NCBI RefSeq assembly: GCF_036924515.1
Contig: NZ_JAZHRR010000001.1
Span: 4,497,001 to 4,561,000 of the forward strand
Length of the DNA stretch: 64,000 nt
From: Bradyrhizobium sp. AZCC 1610
Lineage (GTDB): Bacteria; Pseudomonadota; Alphaproteobacteria; Rhizobiales; Xanthobacteraceae
Direction: 5' to 3'
Under the pieces are notes generated by a model. That model did no database searches. It saw nothing but the letters and a program-made list of their open reading frames with translations, and had not been told where the DNA came from. Positions within the stretch are counted from its first letter, which is position 1; every line of letters begins with the position of its first letter. Position numbers and translations under genes: made by a program. This document shows, piece by piece, positions 52,509 to 60,269 of the stretch.

Positions 52509-52550
52509 GAAGCAATCCATCTTTCTTTGTGCCGTACGATGGATTGCTTC
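52509..52550. terminator. Inverted repeat between convergent genes (Bradyrhizobium-type repeat)
   Basis: GAAGCAATCCAT at 52509-52520 and ATGGATTGCTTC at 52539-52550 are perfect 12-base complements. This sequence and its continuation to about 52605 look like a dispersed Bradyrhizobiaceae repeat. It lies between the convergent CoA-transferase and GntR genes and could act as a two-way terminator. Confidence 0.6.
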
Positions 52551-52623
52551 GCGGAGCCTGTCATCGGGCGCGCATTCGCGCGACCCGTTGGCTCGCAATG
52601 AAGCCGTAAGAGCTACGATCGCC

Positions 52624-53298
52624 CTACTTCAGCGCCGCCGTTGCGAGCGCGTGCTCGACGCAATTGTTCACGTGGGCGCGCAGCGTTTCAGCCGCGGTCT
52701 TGGCATCGCGCTTCAGCGCGGCCTCGAGCAGCGCCTTGTGCTGGGCGGCGGGTTCGCTGCCGCGGTAGCTGAACGCGATCATCTGGTAGCGGAAATATTT
52801 GTCGAACACCAAGGCATGGGTCTCTAGCAGCATGCGCGAACCGCAATTGGAGATCAGGGCCTGATGGAATTCACCGTCATAGCGCTTCCACTGCTCGAGC
52901 TCGCCGAGGCCGGTTTCCATCAGCCGCTCGGTTGACGCCAGCTTGTGATGGGCGGAGACCACGCGCCCTTCCCACTCCACATCGGCATTGGCGAACGACA
53001 CGCCCATCGCATGCTGCTCCAGCAGCAGCCGAAGCTCCGCCAACTCCCGCAAGTTCTCGGCCGAGATCGGCGCCACCTCGAAGCCGCGCCTGCCCTCGGC
53101 CAGCACAAAGCCCTCCGCGGCCAGCCGGTTGAGGATTTCGCGCAGCGTCGAGACGCTGACGCCGTACTCCTCCTTGAGGCCTTCGAGCCGGAGCTTCTGT
53201 CCCGGGCGGAGCCGGCCGAACACGATGTCGGCGCGGATACGGCGATAGCCGTCATCGCCGACCGCTTCCTGCTCTTCCGATCGTTCGACCAGTGTCAT
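52624..53298 (-). CDS. GntR/FCD-family transcriptional regulator
   Basis: ATG at 53298 gives 224 residues; the longer frame from 53385 starts outside the family. The N-terminal winged helix-turn-helix has GYRRIRADIVFGRLRPGQKLR (near 17-37) and VSTLREILNRLAAEGFV. The C-terminal FCD domain has LRLLLEQHAMG, YDGEFHQALI and QHKALLEAALKRD with the metal-binding Asp/His positions. FCD-type regulators respond to carboxylates. It is divergent from the TRAP genes across a perfect inverted repeat, and probably represses them. Confidence 0.92.
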   Translation of the reverse strand: MTLVERSEEQEAVGDDGYRRIRADIVFGRLRPGQKLRLEGLKEEYGVSVSTLREILNRLAAEGFVLAEGRRGFEVAPISAENLRELAELRLLLEQHAMGVSFANADVEWEGRVVSAHHKLASTERLMETGLGELEQWKRYDGEFHQALISNCGSRMLLETHALVFDKYFRYQMIAFSYRGSEPAAQHKALLEAALKRDAKTAAETLRAHVNNCVEHALATAALK

Positions 53299-53385
53299 TG
53301 CCAATCCATGCGCGAGGCAGCCAACCGGCAAGTGCCACGTCAGCCGATTCCGCTCAAGCGTCACTATTCGTCCTATATAATACAC

Positions 53386-53436
53386 TTCATATGATAATTC
53401 CTAAATTATATTTTGACTTTGCTTTTATCATATGAA
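53386..53436. promoter_or_regulatory. Operator-like inverted repeat with promoter for the TRAP operon
   Basis: TTCATATGATAA at 53386-53397 and TTATCATATGAA at 53425-53436 are perfect complements; both contain the 8-base palindrome TCATATGA. Rightward, TTGACT at 53413 with a 16-base spacer to AATACT at 53435 forms a good sigma-70-like promoter overlapping the right half-site. The arrangement suits repression by the adjacent FCD regulator, possibly with autoregulation. Confidence 0.7.
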
Positions 53437-53490
53437 TACTCCCCCCACCGCGACGTCCAGAAGATCGCGAACCAACGGGGAGAGACCGCC

Positions 53491-54498
53491 ATGCGGATCG
53501 GATTGCTGTGCGCTGCTGTCAGCCTTTGCGCGCTTTTGGGGACACCGGCTGCCGCCCAGGTGCAGGAACGCACCATCCGCTGGGGCCACCTCAACAACAC
53601 CGACCACCCGATCAGCTTTGGCGTGAAGAAGTTCGCCGAGGTGCTAGCGGCCAAGAGCGGCGGCAAGCTGAAGATCCGCGAGTTTCCAGCGTCCCAGCTC
53701 GGCAACGAGATGCAGCAGCAATCGGCGGTGCGCGGCGGCACGCAGGAAATCCTCTCGGCGTCGACGACCTCGCTCGCGAGCGTGGTCAAGGATCTCGGCC
53801 TGTTTGATTTCCCCTTCACCGTCAGCACGTTCGAGCAGGCGGAGGCGCTGGCGCAGGGCGCGTTCGGCAAGGCCATGCTTGAGTTGCTGCCAGAGAAGGA
53901 GCTGATCGGTCTCGGCTACTGGGGCCTCGGCTTCCGCAACGCCACCAACAGCAGCCGGCCGATCGCGAAGGTCGAGGATTTCTCCGGGCTGAAGCTGCGC
54001 GTGATCCCGAACCCGGTCTATCTCGAAACCTTCAAGGCGTTGAAGGCGAACCCGGTGCCGATGGCGTTCGGCGAATTGTACACCGCACTGGAAAACAAGA
54101 CCGTCGACGGCCAGGAGAATCCCTACAGCGTCATCCTGTCCAACAAGTTCTACGAAGTGCAGAAATACGTCTCGGCCACCAACCACACCTTCACGCAGAA
54201 CGTCATCATCGTCAGCAAGAAGTTCTGGGACGGCCTGTCGGCGGAAGAGCAGAAGATGCTGCGCGACAGCTTTGCCGAGACGCGCGAGTACCAGCGCGAC
54301 CAGACCAAGCTCGCCGCGGACAAGGCGCTGGGTGAACTGAAAGCCAAGGGCATGCAGTTCAACGAGATCGCGCCGGCCGAATACGCCCGCATGCAGGACG
54401 CCACCAAACCTGTCGTCGAAAAATTCTCGGCCGAATATGATCCGGCGCGCGTAAAGCTCTTCACCGGCGAGCTGGCGCGCATCCGCGGTGCCAAGTAG
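53491..54498 (+). CDS. dctP: TRAP transporter substrate-binding protein (DctP/TAXI-type family DctP)
   Basis: ATG at 53491, after GGGGAGAG, gives 335 residues. Residues 1-22 (RIGLLCAAVSLCALLGTPAAAQ) form a signal peptide with likely cleavage after AAA-Q. Mature sequence has HLNNTDHPISFGVKKFAEVL, SGGKLKIREFPASQLG, and the carboxylate-binding Arg region GLKLRVIPNPVYLETFKALKANPVPMAFGELYTAL (near 163-197), typical of DctP proteins. It is followed by DctQ and DctM subunits at 6 and 27 bases. Ligand unknown; probably an organic acid. Confidence 0.93.
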   Translation: MRIGLLCAAVSLCALLGTPAAAQVQERTIRWGHLNNTDHPISFGVKKFAEVLAAKSGGKLKIREFPASQLGNEMQQQSAVRGGTQEILSASTTSLASVVKDLGLFDFPFTVSTFEQAEALAQGAFGKAMLELLPEKELIGLGYWGLGFRNATNSSRPIAKVEDFSGLKLRVIPNPVYLETFKALKANPVPMAFGELYTALENKTVDGQENPYSVILSNKFYEVQKYVSATNHTFTQNVIIVSKKFWDGLSAEEQKMLRDSFAETREYQRDQTKLAADKALGELKAKGMQFNEIAPAEYARMQDATKPVVEKFSAEYDPARVKLFTGELARIRGAK

Positions 54499-54504
54499 GC
54501 CGTC

Positions 54505-55029
54505 ATGGGCGCGATCGAGCGGCTGATCGATCTCTACTGCCGGCTGCTCAGGATCGCGATCGCGATCTGCCTCGCTGCGATGGTCGTGCTGGTCTTTACC
54601 AACGTGGTGCTGCGCTATCTCTTCAATTCGGGGATAGCGATCTCGGAGGAACTGTCGCGCTGGCTCTTGGTCTGGCTGACCTTTCTCGGCGCCATCGTGG
54701 CGTTGCGCCAACATGCCCATCTCGGCGTCGACACGCTGGTCCGCGCGCTCCCGCCGCGCGGCAAGCTCGTCTGCTTCGTGGTGAGCTATCTCCTGATGCT
54801 CTACGTGGACGCGCTGCTCACGCTCGGAAGCTGGAAACAGGCGGTGCTGACCTTCGGCGACAGCGCGCCCGCCTCCGGCATTTCGGTCGGGCTGTTCTTC
54901 TATTCCTCCGGGCTGGTGTTCGGCGTCTCGGCGGCCGTGATCCTGCTCGTCGATCTCGTGCGGGTGTTGAGCGGATCGGCCTCCGAGGAAGACTTGATCC
55001 TGGTGAAGGAAAGCGATGAGCACACCTGA
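54505..55029 (+). CDS. dctQ: TRAP transporter small permease (DctQ)
   Basis: 174 residues with four hydrophobic segments: AIAICLAAMVVLVFTNVVLRYLF, SRWLLVWLTFLGAIVAL, LVCFVVSYLLMLYVDALL and SVGLFFYSSGLVFGVSAAVI. Size and topology fit DctQ. It starts six bases after dctP. Confidence 0.93.
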   Translation: MGAIERLIDLYCRLLRIAIAICLAAMVVLVFTNVVLRYLFNSGIAISEELSRWLLVWLTFLGAIVALRQHAHLGVDTLVRALPPRGKLVCFVVSYLLMLYVDALLTLGSWKQAVLTFGDSAPASGISVGLFFYSSGLVFGVSAAVILLVDLVRVLSGSASEEDLILVKESDEHT

Positions 55030-55056
55030 TCATCCCTTGATCGCGCGGGGCCTGTC

Positions 55057-56337
55057 GTGACGCTCGCGGTCTTCATCTTCTCTTTGCTCGGCGCAATGGC
55101 GCTGGGCATGCCGATTGCCTTCGCGCTGATCGTCTGCGGCGTCGCGCTGATGCATTCGCTCGATATTTTCGACTCGCAGATCGTTGCCCAAAACATCATC
55201 AACGGCGCCGACAGCTTTCCCCTGATGGCCGTGCCGTTCTTCATGCTGGCCGGCGAGATCATGAACCGCGGCGGGCTGGCCAAACGAATTGTCAACGTCG
55301 CGCTGGCACTGGTAGGCCATGTCAGAGGCGGCCTCGGCTACGTCACCATCCTTGCGTCCTGCGTGCTCGCGTCTCTATCCGGCTCTGCGGCGGCGGACGC
55401 CGCGGCGCTGGCGGCGCTGCTCGTTCCCATGATGGTCGCGGCCGGCCACCGCAAAATGTATGCGGCGGGCCTTGTCGCTGCCGGCGGCATCATCGCGCCC
55501 GTCATTCCGCCGAGCATCGGCTTCGTGCTGTTCGGCGTGGCCGGCGGCGTCTCGATCTCAAAACTGTTCCTCGCCGGCATCTTCCCCGGCCTGATGCTCG
55601 GCGCCGGGCTGTGCTTCGCCTGGTGGTGGGTCGCGCGTCAGGAGAATGTCGAAAGCCCGCCGCGCAAGTCGTTCCGCGAAATCGTCTGGACCTTCGTCGA
55701 CGGCTTCTGGGCCCTGATGCTGCCCGCGATCATCATCGTGGGCTTGCGGTTCGGCGTGTTCACGCCGACGGAAGCCGCCGTTGTCGTCGCCGTCTACGCG
55801 CTGTTTGTCGCGACCTGCATCTACCGCGAGCTCAAGATCGGCGAGCTCTACGAAGTCTTCGTCTCGGCTGCGCTCAGCACCAGCGTCATCATGTTCCTGG
55901 TGGCGGCCGCGCTGGTGTCGTCCTGGCTCATCACGGTGTCGGAAATCGCCACCCAGATCGTCGACCTTGTCCGCCCGTTCATGGGCAACCAGACGCTGCT
56001 GATGCTGGCGATCATGCTGCTGGTCGTCATCGTAGGCACCGCGCTCGACATGGCGCCGACCATCCTGATCCTCACCCCGATCCTGATGCCGATCGTCAAG
56101 CAGGCCGGCATCGACCCGGTCTATTTCGGCGTGCTCTTCATCATCAACTGCGCGATCGGCCTGATCACCCCGCCGGTCGGCGTCGTCCTCAATGTGGTCT
56201 GCGGCGTATCGCGCATCAGCATGGAGGAGATCATCAAAGGCGTCTGGCCCTTCATGATCGCCCAGCTGATCGTGCTGTTCCTGATGGTGCTGTTTCCGTC
56301 CGTCGTCACCGTGCCGGCGAAATGGTTCGGCGGCTGA
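55057..56337 (+). CDS. dctM: TRAP transporter large permease (DctM)
   Basis: GTG at 55057 gives 426 residues with about 12 membrane segments, the usual DctM size. PLMAVPFFMLAGEIMNRGGLAKR, SGSAAADAAALAALLVPMM and PVIPPSIGFVLFGVAGG are conserved family features. It uses a sodium gradient to bring in the DctP ligand. Gap from dctQ is 27 bases. Confidence 0.94.
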   Translation: MTLAVFIFSLLGAMALGMPIAFALIVCGVALMHSLDIFDSQIVAQNIINGADSFPLMAVPFFMLAGEIMNRGGLAKRIVNVALALVGHVRGGLGYVTILASCVLASLSGSAAADAAALAALLVPMMVAAGHRKMYAAGLVAAGGIIAPVIPPSIGFVLFGVAGGVSISKLFLAGIFPGLMLGAGLCFAWWWVARQENVESPPRKSFREIVWTFVDGFWALMLPAIIIVGLRFGVFTPTEAAVVVAVYALFVATCIYRELKIGELYEVFVSAALSTSVIMFLVAAALVSSWLITVSEIATQIVDLVRPFMGNQTLLMLAIMLLVVIVGTALDMAPTILILTPILMPIVKQAGIDPVYFGVLFIINCAIGLITPPVGVVLNVVCGVSRISMEEIIKGVWPFMIAQLIVLFLMVLFPSVVTVPAKWFGG

Positions 56338-56391
56338 CATGTGGCCGCGATCGGCTACACTGCCCTGTCATTCTCCCGTGAAAGGCATTCC

Positions 56392-56868
56392 ATGCGCATC
56401 ATGATCCTCAATGGCCCGAATTTGAACATGCTCGGCATCCGCGAGCCGCACATCTACGGCTCGACCACGCTCGACGCCATCAAGGCGTCATGCGAGGAGT
56501 TCGCGACCTTCACCGGCACTCAACTGGCGTTTCATCAGTCGAACCACGAGGGCGAGCTGGTCGACCTGATCCAGTCCGCGCGCAATTCGGCGGACGCCCT
56601 CATCATCAACCCCGCCGCCTACTCCTTCACCTCGATCGCAATGTTCGACGCCATGAAGATCTTCGAGGGCCCGATCTACGAGGTGCACATCTCCAATATC
56701 CACGCCCGTGACGAGCTGCACCGGCACTCCAAGCTCTCGGCCGCGGTGAAAGGCGTGATCGCGGGCCTCGGTCCCTACGGCTACATCGTCGCCATGCAGG
56801 CCGCGCTGCAGGGCGCCGGCCAGTTGCCGGCATCGCTGCCGGCGGCCGTACGCGGCGGACCGAAATGA
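56392..56868 (+). CDS. Type II 3-dehydroquinate dehydratase-like protein with altered active site
   Basis: ATG at 56392 gives 158 residues. GPNLNMLGIREPHIYGSTTL, QSNHEGELVDLIQSA, and EVHISN are the family sequences, with the key Arg and Tyr of GxREPxxYG present. The loop that reads NPxAYxHTS in the family reads NPAAYSFTS, replacing the conserved His by Phe. In the final HISNIHARDELHRHS the second family Arg (FR position) is His. These two residues contact the substrate in type II enzymes, so dehydroquinate dehydration is doubtful. It follows dctM by 54 bases and probably acts on the imported compound or a derivative. Confidence 0.85.
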   Translation: MRIMILNGPNLNMLGIREPHIYGSTTLDAIKASCEEFATFTGTQLAFHQSNHEGELVDLIQSARNSADALIINPAAYSFTSIAMFDAMKIFEGPIYEVHISNIHARDELHRHSKLSAAVKGVIAGLGPYGYIVAMQAALQGAGQLPASLPAAVRGGPK

Positions 56869-56871
56869 CGG

Positions 56872-57543
56872 ATGGAGCCTGACATGCAGGGAGCCGGCTA
56901 TCTCGCCATCTGGAGCGATCTGACACCGCAGGACGAAACCGACTGGGCGCACTGGATCACGCGCGAACATGCCGCCGAGCGCGTCGGCGTCAATGGCTTC
57001 CTGGCGTGCCGCATCTTCCGTGCGCTGGGCCTGGCGGTGAACCGCTACTTCATCCTCTACGAGCTCGAGGACGAGCGCGTCGTCGGCGGGGCGGATTATC
57101 TGGCGCGGCTGAACGCGCCGACGCCGTGGTCGCAACGCATCATGCCCCGGCTCGGCAATTTCGCACGCGGCGGCGGCCGCCTCGCAGCCTCAGCTGGCAC
57201 CGGCCAGGGCGGCATCGTCGCTCCCCTACGCCTCGACACCGCGCCGTCGTGGGACGCCGCCACGCTCGTCGCGGAGCTCGCCCGCCTCGACCGCATCATC
57301 GCCGCGCGGGTCCTGCTCACCGACATCGCGCAGACCTCGATCAAGACCCGCGAGAAGGGCATGCGAAGCAACGACGGCTCGTTCGCTGCTTTGCTGCTGA
57401 TCGAGGGACTAGACGAGGCCGCGGTCCGCGACGCGCTCCATCATGCGCGTAAGGCCCTCCCTGCCGAGGATCACGGTGTCATCGACAGCCTGCCGCTCTA
57501 CCGGCTCGCTTTCAGCCTGCCGAAGCGGCTTTTGCCGGGCTGA
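56872..57543 (+). CDS. Hypothetical protein, EthD/dimeric alpha-beta barrel-like
   Basis: 223 residues, three bases after the AroQ-like stop (start at GTG/ATG 56872, or ATG 56884). GAGYLAIWSDL, WAHWITREHAAERVG and RYFILYELEDERV in the first 75 residues, and a second half with SNDGSFAALLLIEGLDEAAVRDAL, suggest two ferredoxin-like dimeric alpha-beta barrels. Such proteins bind small acids or act on catabolic intermediates. No catalytic motif recognised. It ends the TRAP operon. Confidence 0.75.
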   Translation: MEPDMQGAGYLAIWSDLTPQDETDWAHWITREHAAERVGVNGFLACRIFRALGLAVNRYFILYELEDERVVGGADYLARLNAPTPWSQRIMPRLGNFARGGGRLAASAGTGQGGIVAPLRLDTAPSWDAATLVAELARLDRIIAARVLLTDIAQTSIKTREKGMRSNDGSFAALLLIEGLDEAAVRDALHHARKALPAEDHGVIDSLPLYRLAFSLPKRLLPG

Positions 57544-58099
57544 CCGACGCCGCACCGGCTGAGCGCCTCAAAGCCGCTGCGCCAAAAATCGAATTTCGCG
57601 AGCAATCTCAAGCTGATTTTGGTCATCCAGCCCTCCGCGCAAAAATATTCCGCTTCCGTCGTCGGGCAAATCACCCGCATAACTCCGCTCGTCTCACCCA
57701 ATTGAGGGGCGCTCGCGATCGTCACGAACGTGCGGTGAGATGCGATGGACGCAAATGGCGCGATAGACGTACGCGCCGGACGCGTACGGCGAAGTCGTGT
57801 GGTCCTGACGCCGCGGTGCTGGCGTCAAGTTCTCGAGAAGCAAGCTTCTTGGGGGCGACGGTGGCAAGCGAGCCGTTCACCGGGGAGAGCTCGAAGTAAG
57901 CCGTAAAGCCATTGCGCAGGGAAAATAATGATGCGTATGGAATTGTAGAGAGGCGTGTGGACTCCGTAAGCCATTGATTACCAAAAATAATCCCCATAAG
58001 GTGCCATGCAGGTTTATCGGCATTCCCACACACCAAGCGGCTCGCGCAGGAGATCAGAGAAGCAGCGGATGATCTCCAGCGTAAGCCGTCGGTTTTTCA
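57544..58099. other. Non-coding stretch after the TRAP operon
   Basis: About 556 bases with only short ORFs lacking family signal. No tRNA or terminator hairpin was recognised. The base composition differs from the upstream genes. The stretch leads into the recombinase remnant. Confidence 0.4.
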
Positions 58100-58306
58100 C
58101 TAGCTCGCCGCAAGAAGCGTGCCTCCGTCAGCCGCACCGCGATCTGCTCCGCGCCGCTCCGCAGCCGTGTTGACCTTCGCGCGGTCCCGCCGTTCTTGAG
58201 GTTGAAGAGACATAACCGCATCGTGCAGCTCAGCAGGAATCGTCAGGTGACTATCGAGCGGCTTCTCTACCCATTCCCACCATTGATCGAAGGCATCCCT
58301 GCTCAT
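58100..58306 (-). CDS. Small conserved hypothetical protein next to the recombinase
   Basis: The ORF gives 68 residues beginning MSRDAFDQWWEWVEKPLDSHL, then TIPAELHDAVMSLQPQERRDRAKVN. From memory this DAFDQWWEW...LTIPAELHxAVM pattern recurs as a small hypothetical protein in Bradyrhizobium, though with no known function. The last part (GADRGAADGGTLLAAS) may be degenerate. It may be mobile-element cargo, as it directly adjoins a recombinase remnant. Confidence 0.6.
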   Translation of the reverse strand: MSRDAFDQWWEWVEKPLDSHLTIPAELHDAVMSLQPQERRDRAKVNTAAERRGADRGAADGGTLLAAS

Positions 58307-58349
58307 AGGTCCTCCGGGGGCGCAGTAAGAACGCCCATGTGCATCTCAA

Positions 58350-59918
58350 TTAACGCAGCGGAGAAACGCCGCTTCCACAGCGAGGGCCCTGGACCTTGAC
58401 CGCTCGTAACGCATGGACGACCTGGTCGAGGGTTTCGAGTCGGCTGGAGTTCGAGAACACCCGGCTTGTCATGCGCAGCTTTTTGACTCGTGTGCGGGCG
58501 ATTTCCGATGTCGGCAACAGGTAGTAGTCCTTCAAGCTGGTGTTCGTCTCATCCATTCGAAGATCAAGGTCAACGACGTGGTCGCGCTTCGGTCAGTCTT
58601 CACGCGCCAGCGTTTCCCAGAATGTCCTTCACAGAGAGATCTGGCAGCGCCGATGGTTACCGTGACGTCTTTGCCATCCAAACTGAGAATCCTATTTTGA
58701 GGTTCAAAGCTCGCATGGATTCCGTCCCGGGAAAGTTGGGTCACCATCTCGGTTACGTCGGCGTCGATCACACCGCGCATGCGCGCCTCGGTTTCTAGCC
58801 AGCGGTAACGCTGCGCGGGTTGAAATCCGATACGTTTATAGGCGGCCGTGAGCGAACCGAACCGCGTGATGAGCGTCGTGCGGTTGAGCACATCCGGCGC
58901 TGCAGAGATCAGCTCGCTCGAAAGGTGGCCCTCGTGCGTCCGCAGAGCCGCCAGCCGGTCCAGCACCTCTTGGTCGGTGAGTCCTTGCCGGCGCTCCGTG
59001 ATTATCTCCTGTGCTTTGGCAAAAATCTCAGGAGAGATGATTGGAGCCAAAGCATTGTCGTGTCGGATCCACATATCGGGAGGATTCTTGATCGGCTTTT
59101 GCTTCAGCTTGTAGGATATCCGGTTAAAAACGATGTTACCGATATAGGCTTCGTTGGTGAGAACCTTCAAAACCGTTTGGATTGCCCCGCGCCGTCGTAA
59201 GTTGGCTCGCGTTGAGTTCGGCTGCAATCTCCTTGAATCCTTTGCGTTCACTCACGAGCATGCGGAATATGCGACGGACGACCTTCTTTTCGGAAGCTGG
59301 ACCGGGCTTAAGAATGGTGCGGTCGGTCTGCAGGGCCTTCCGCTGCCCATTCTTCATCAAACCTCTAGAACCCCCGTGTTCATTCAGCAGTTCGCGATGC
59401 AGTTCAAAGGCTGGCGCCCCGCCATGCCAGAACCCCAGCTCGGTGATCCGGCACTGGCCGATGAATACCTTCTTTGACAGTTGCCGGCTAAAGTCGGCCG
59501 CCGCGAACCGCTTTGAGACTTTAATGATTGTTGAAGCCAGACTGCCGTCGTTTTCAAATTCATCAGCGCAGTAGTGAACGTTGATACCGGATCGCCTGCA
59601 GATGAATTCGTAGTAGGCGCTTTCGTCCACATCTTGGAAGCGACCCCACCGGCTAATGTCATAAACCAAGATGCAATCGAAATCGCTCCGTGCGAATTGC
59701 ACGTCAGCGATCAATTCCTGCAACCCATCTCGGCCGGCAATGGTGAGGCCGCTCCGGCCATCGTCCACGTAAGTGCCTACGATATCGATGTTGCGCTCCG
59801 CTGCGTAGGCGCCAATCGCGTCCCTCTGGTTTGCCGTCGAGTAGCGTTGGTGGTCGGTGGACATGCGGACGTACTGTGCCGCCCGAATGCCGTTTTCGGC
59901 CAACAGAGCATTCCCCAT
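58350..59918 (-). pseudogene. Large serine recombinase remnant with at least two frameshifts
   Basis: Reading from 59918 the resolvase domain is intact at first: IRAAQYVRMSTDHQRYSTANQ with catalytic Ser, then DDGRSGLTIAGRDGL and LVYDISRWGRFQD. The frame leaves the family sequence near 59180-59200 (around a GGGG run) and stops at 59136. Family sequence resumes in another frame as TVLKVLTNEAYIGNIVFNR and runs to 58532. A third frame from about 58556 carries LKDYYLLPTSEIART and ends near 58350. Two frameshifts are therefore present unless the sequence has errors. The recombinase domain order is Resolvase then Recombinase then C-terminal tail. It marks decayed mobile DNA. Confidence 0.85.
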
Positions 59919-60269
59919 CGTCCGCCTCCCAAAAGGTAGGCGCAGCGGTGATGCTCGCTGAGCTTCTTACGCGTCCCGTCAGATCGCAATTGAACCCCTG
60001 CTGCGGCATGGCTGCAAGCACAATGCTGACTGTCGTAACCTCTTTCCAGCACCTCCAAAGCCAGCGGACCAGGCGCCTGCCGGTTCACGCTTGTAGCGGT
60101 TTTGCGACCAACTTCAGCCGATCAATTGAAATCGATAGTGCTGGTTCCAACCACCTGCACCTCGGGGCATCCGAGATCTGATCTGACTTCAAGCCCACTT
60201 GTTAAGGTAGCAACGGTCGGTCTATATGCTCCCGCCCGTTGACCGTTTGTTGGTGGGCCGGGGGCTCAG
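59919..60269. other. Non-coding stretch upstream of the recombinase remnant and the GT-C gene
   Basis: 351 bases with no supported gene on either strand. It contains the recombinase start region and the promoter of the gene at 60270. No att-site-like direct repeat was recognised. Confidence 0.35.

Noticed and set aside
53644..55023. 459-residue ORF antisense to dctP/dctQ
   Set aside because: dctP has a signal peptide and family motifs on the plus strand; the antisense frame is rich in Arg/His/Asp typical of shadows.
55558..56340. 260-residue ORF antisense to dctM
   Set aside because: Composition is His/Asp/Arg-rich, a shadow of a membrane protein.
57702..57899. 65-residue plus-strand ORF
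   Set aside because: Arg-rich composition and no family features; likely non-coding.
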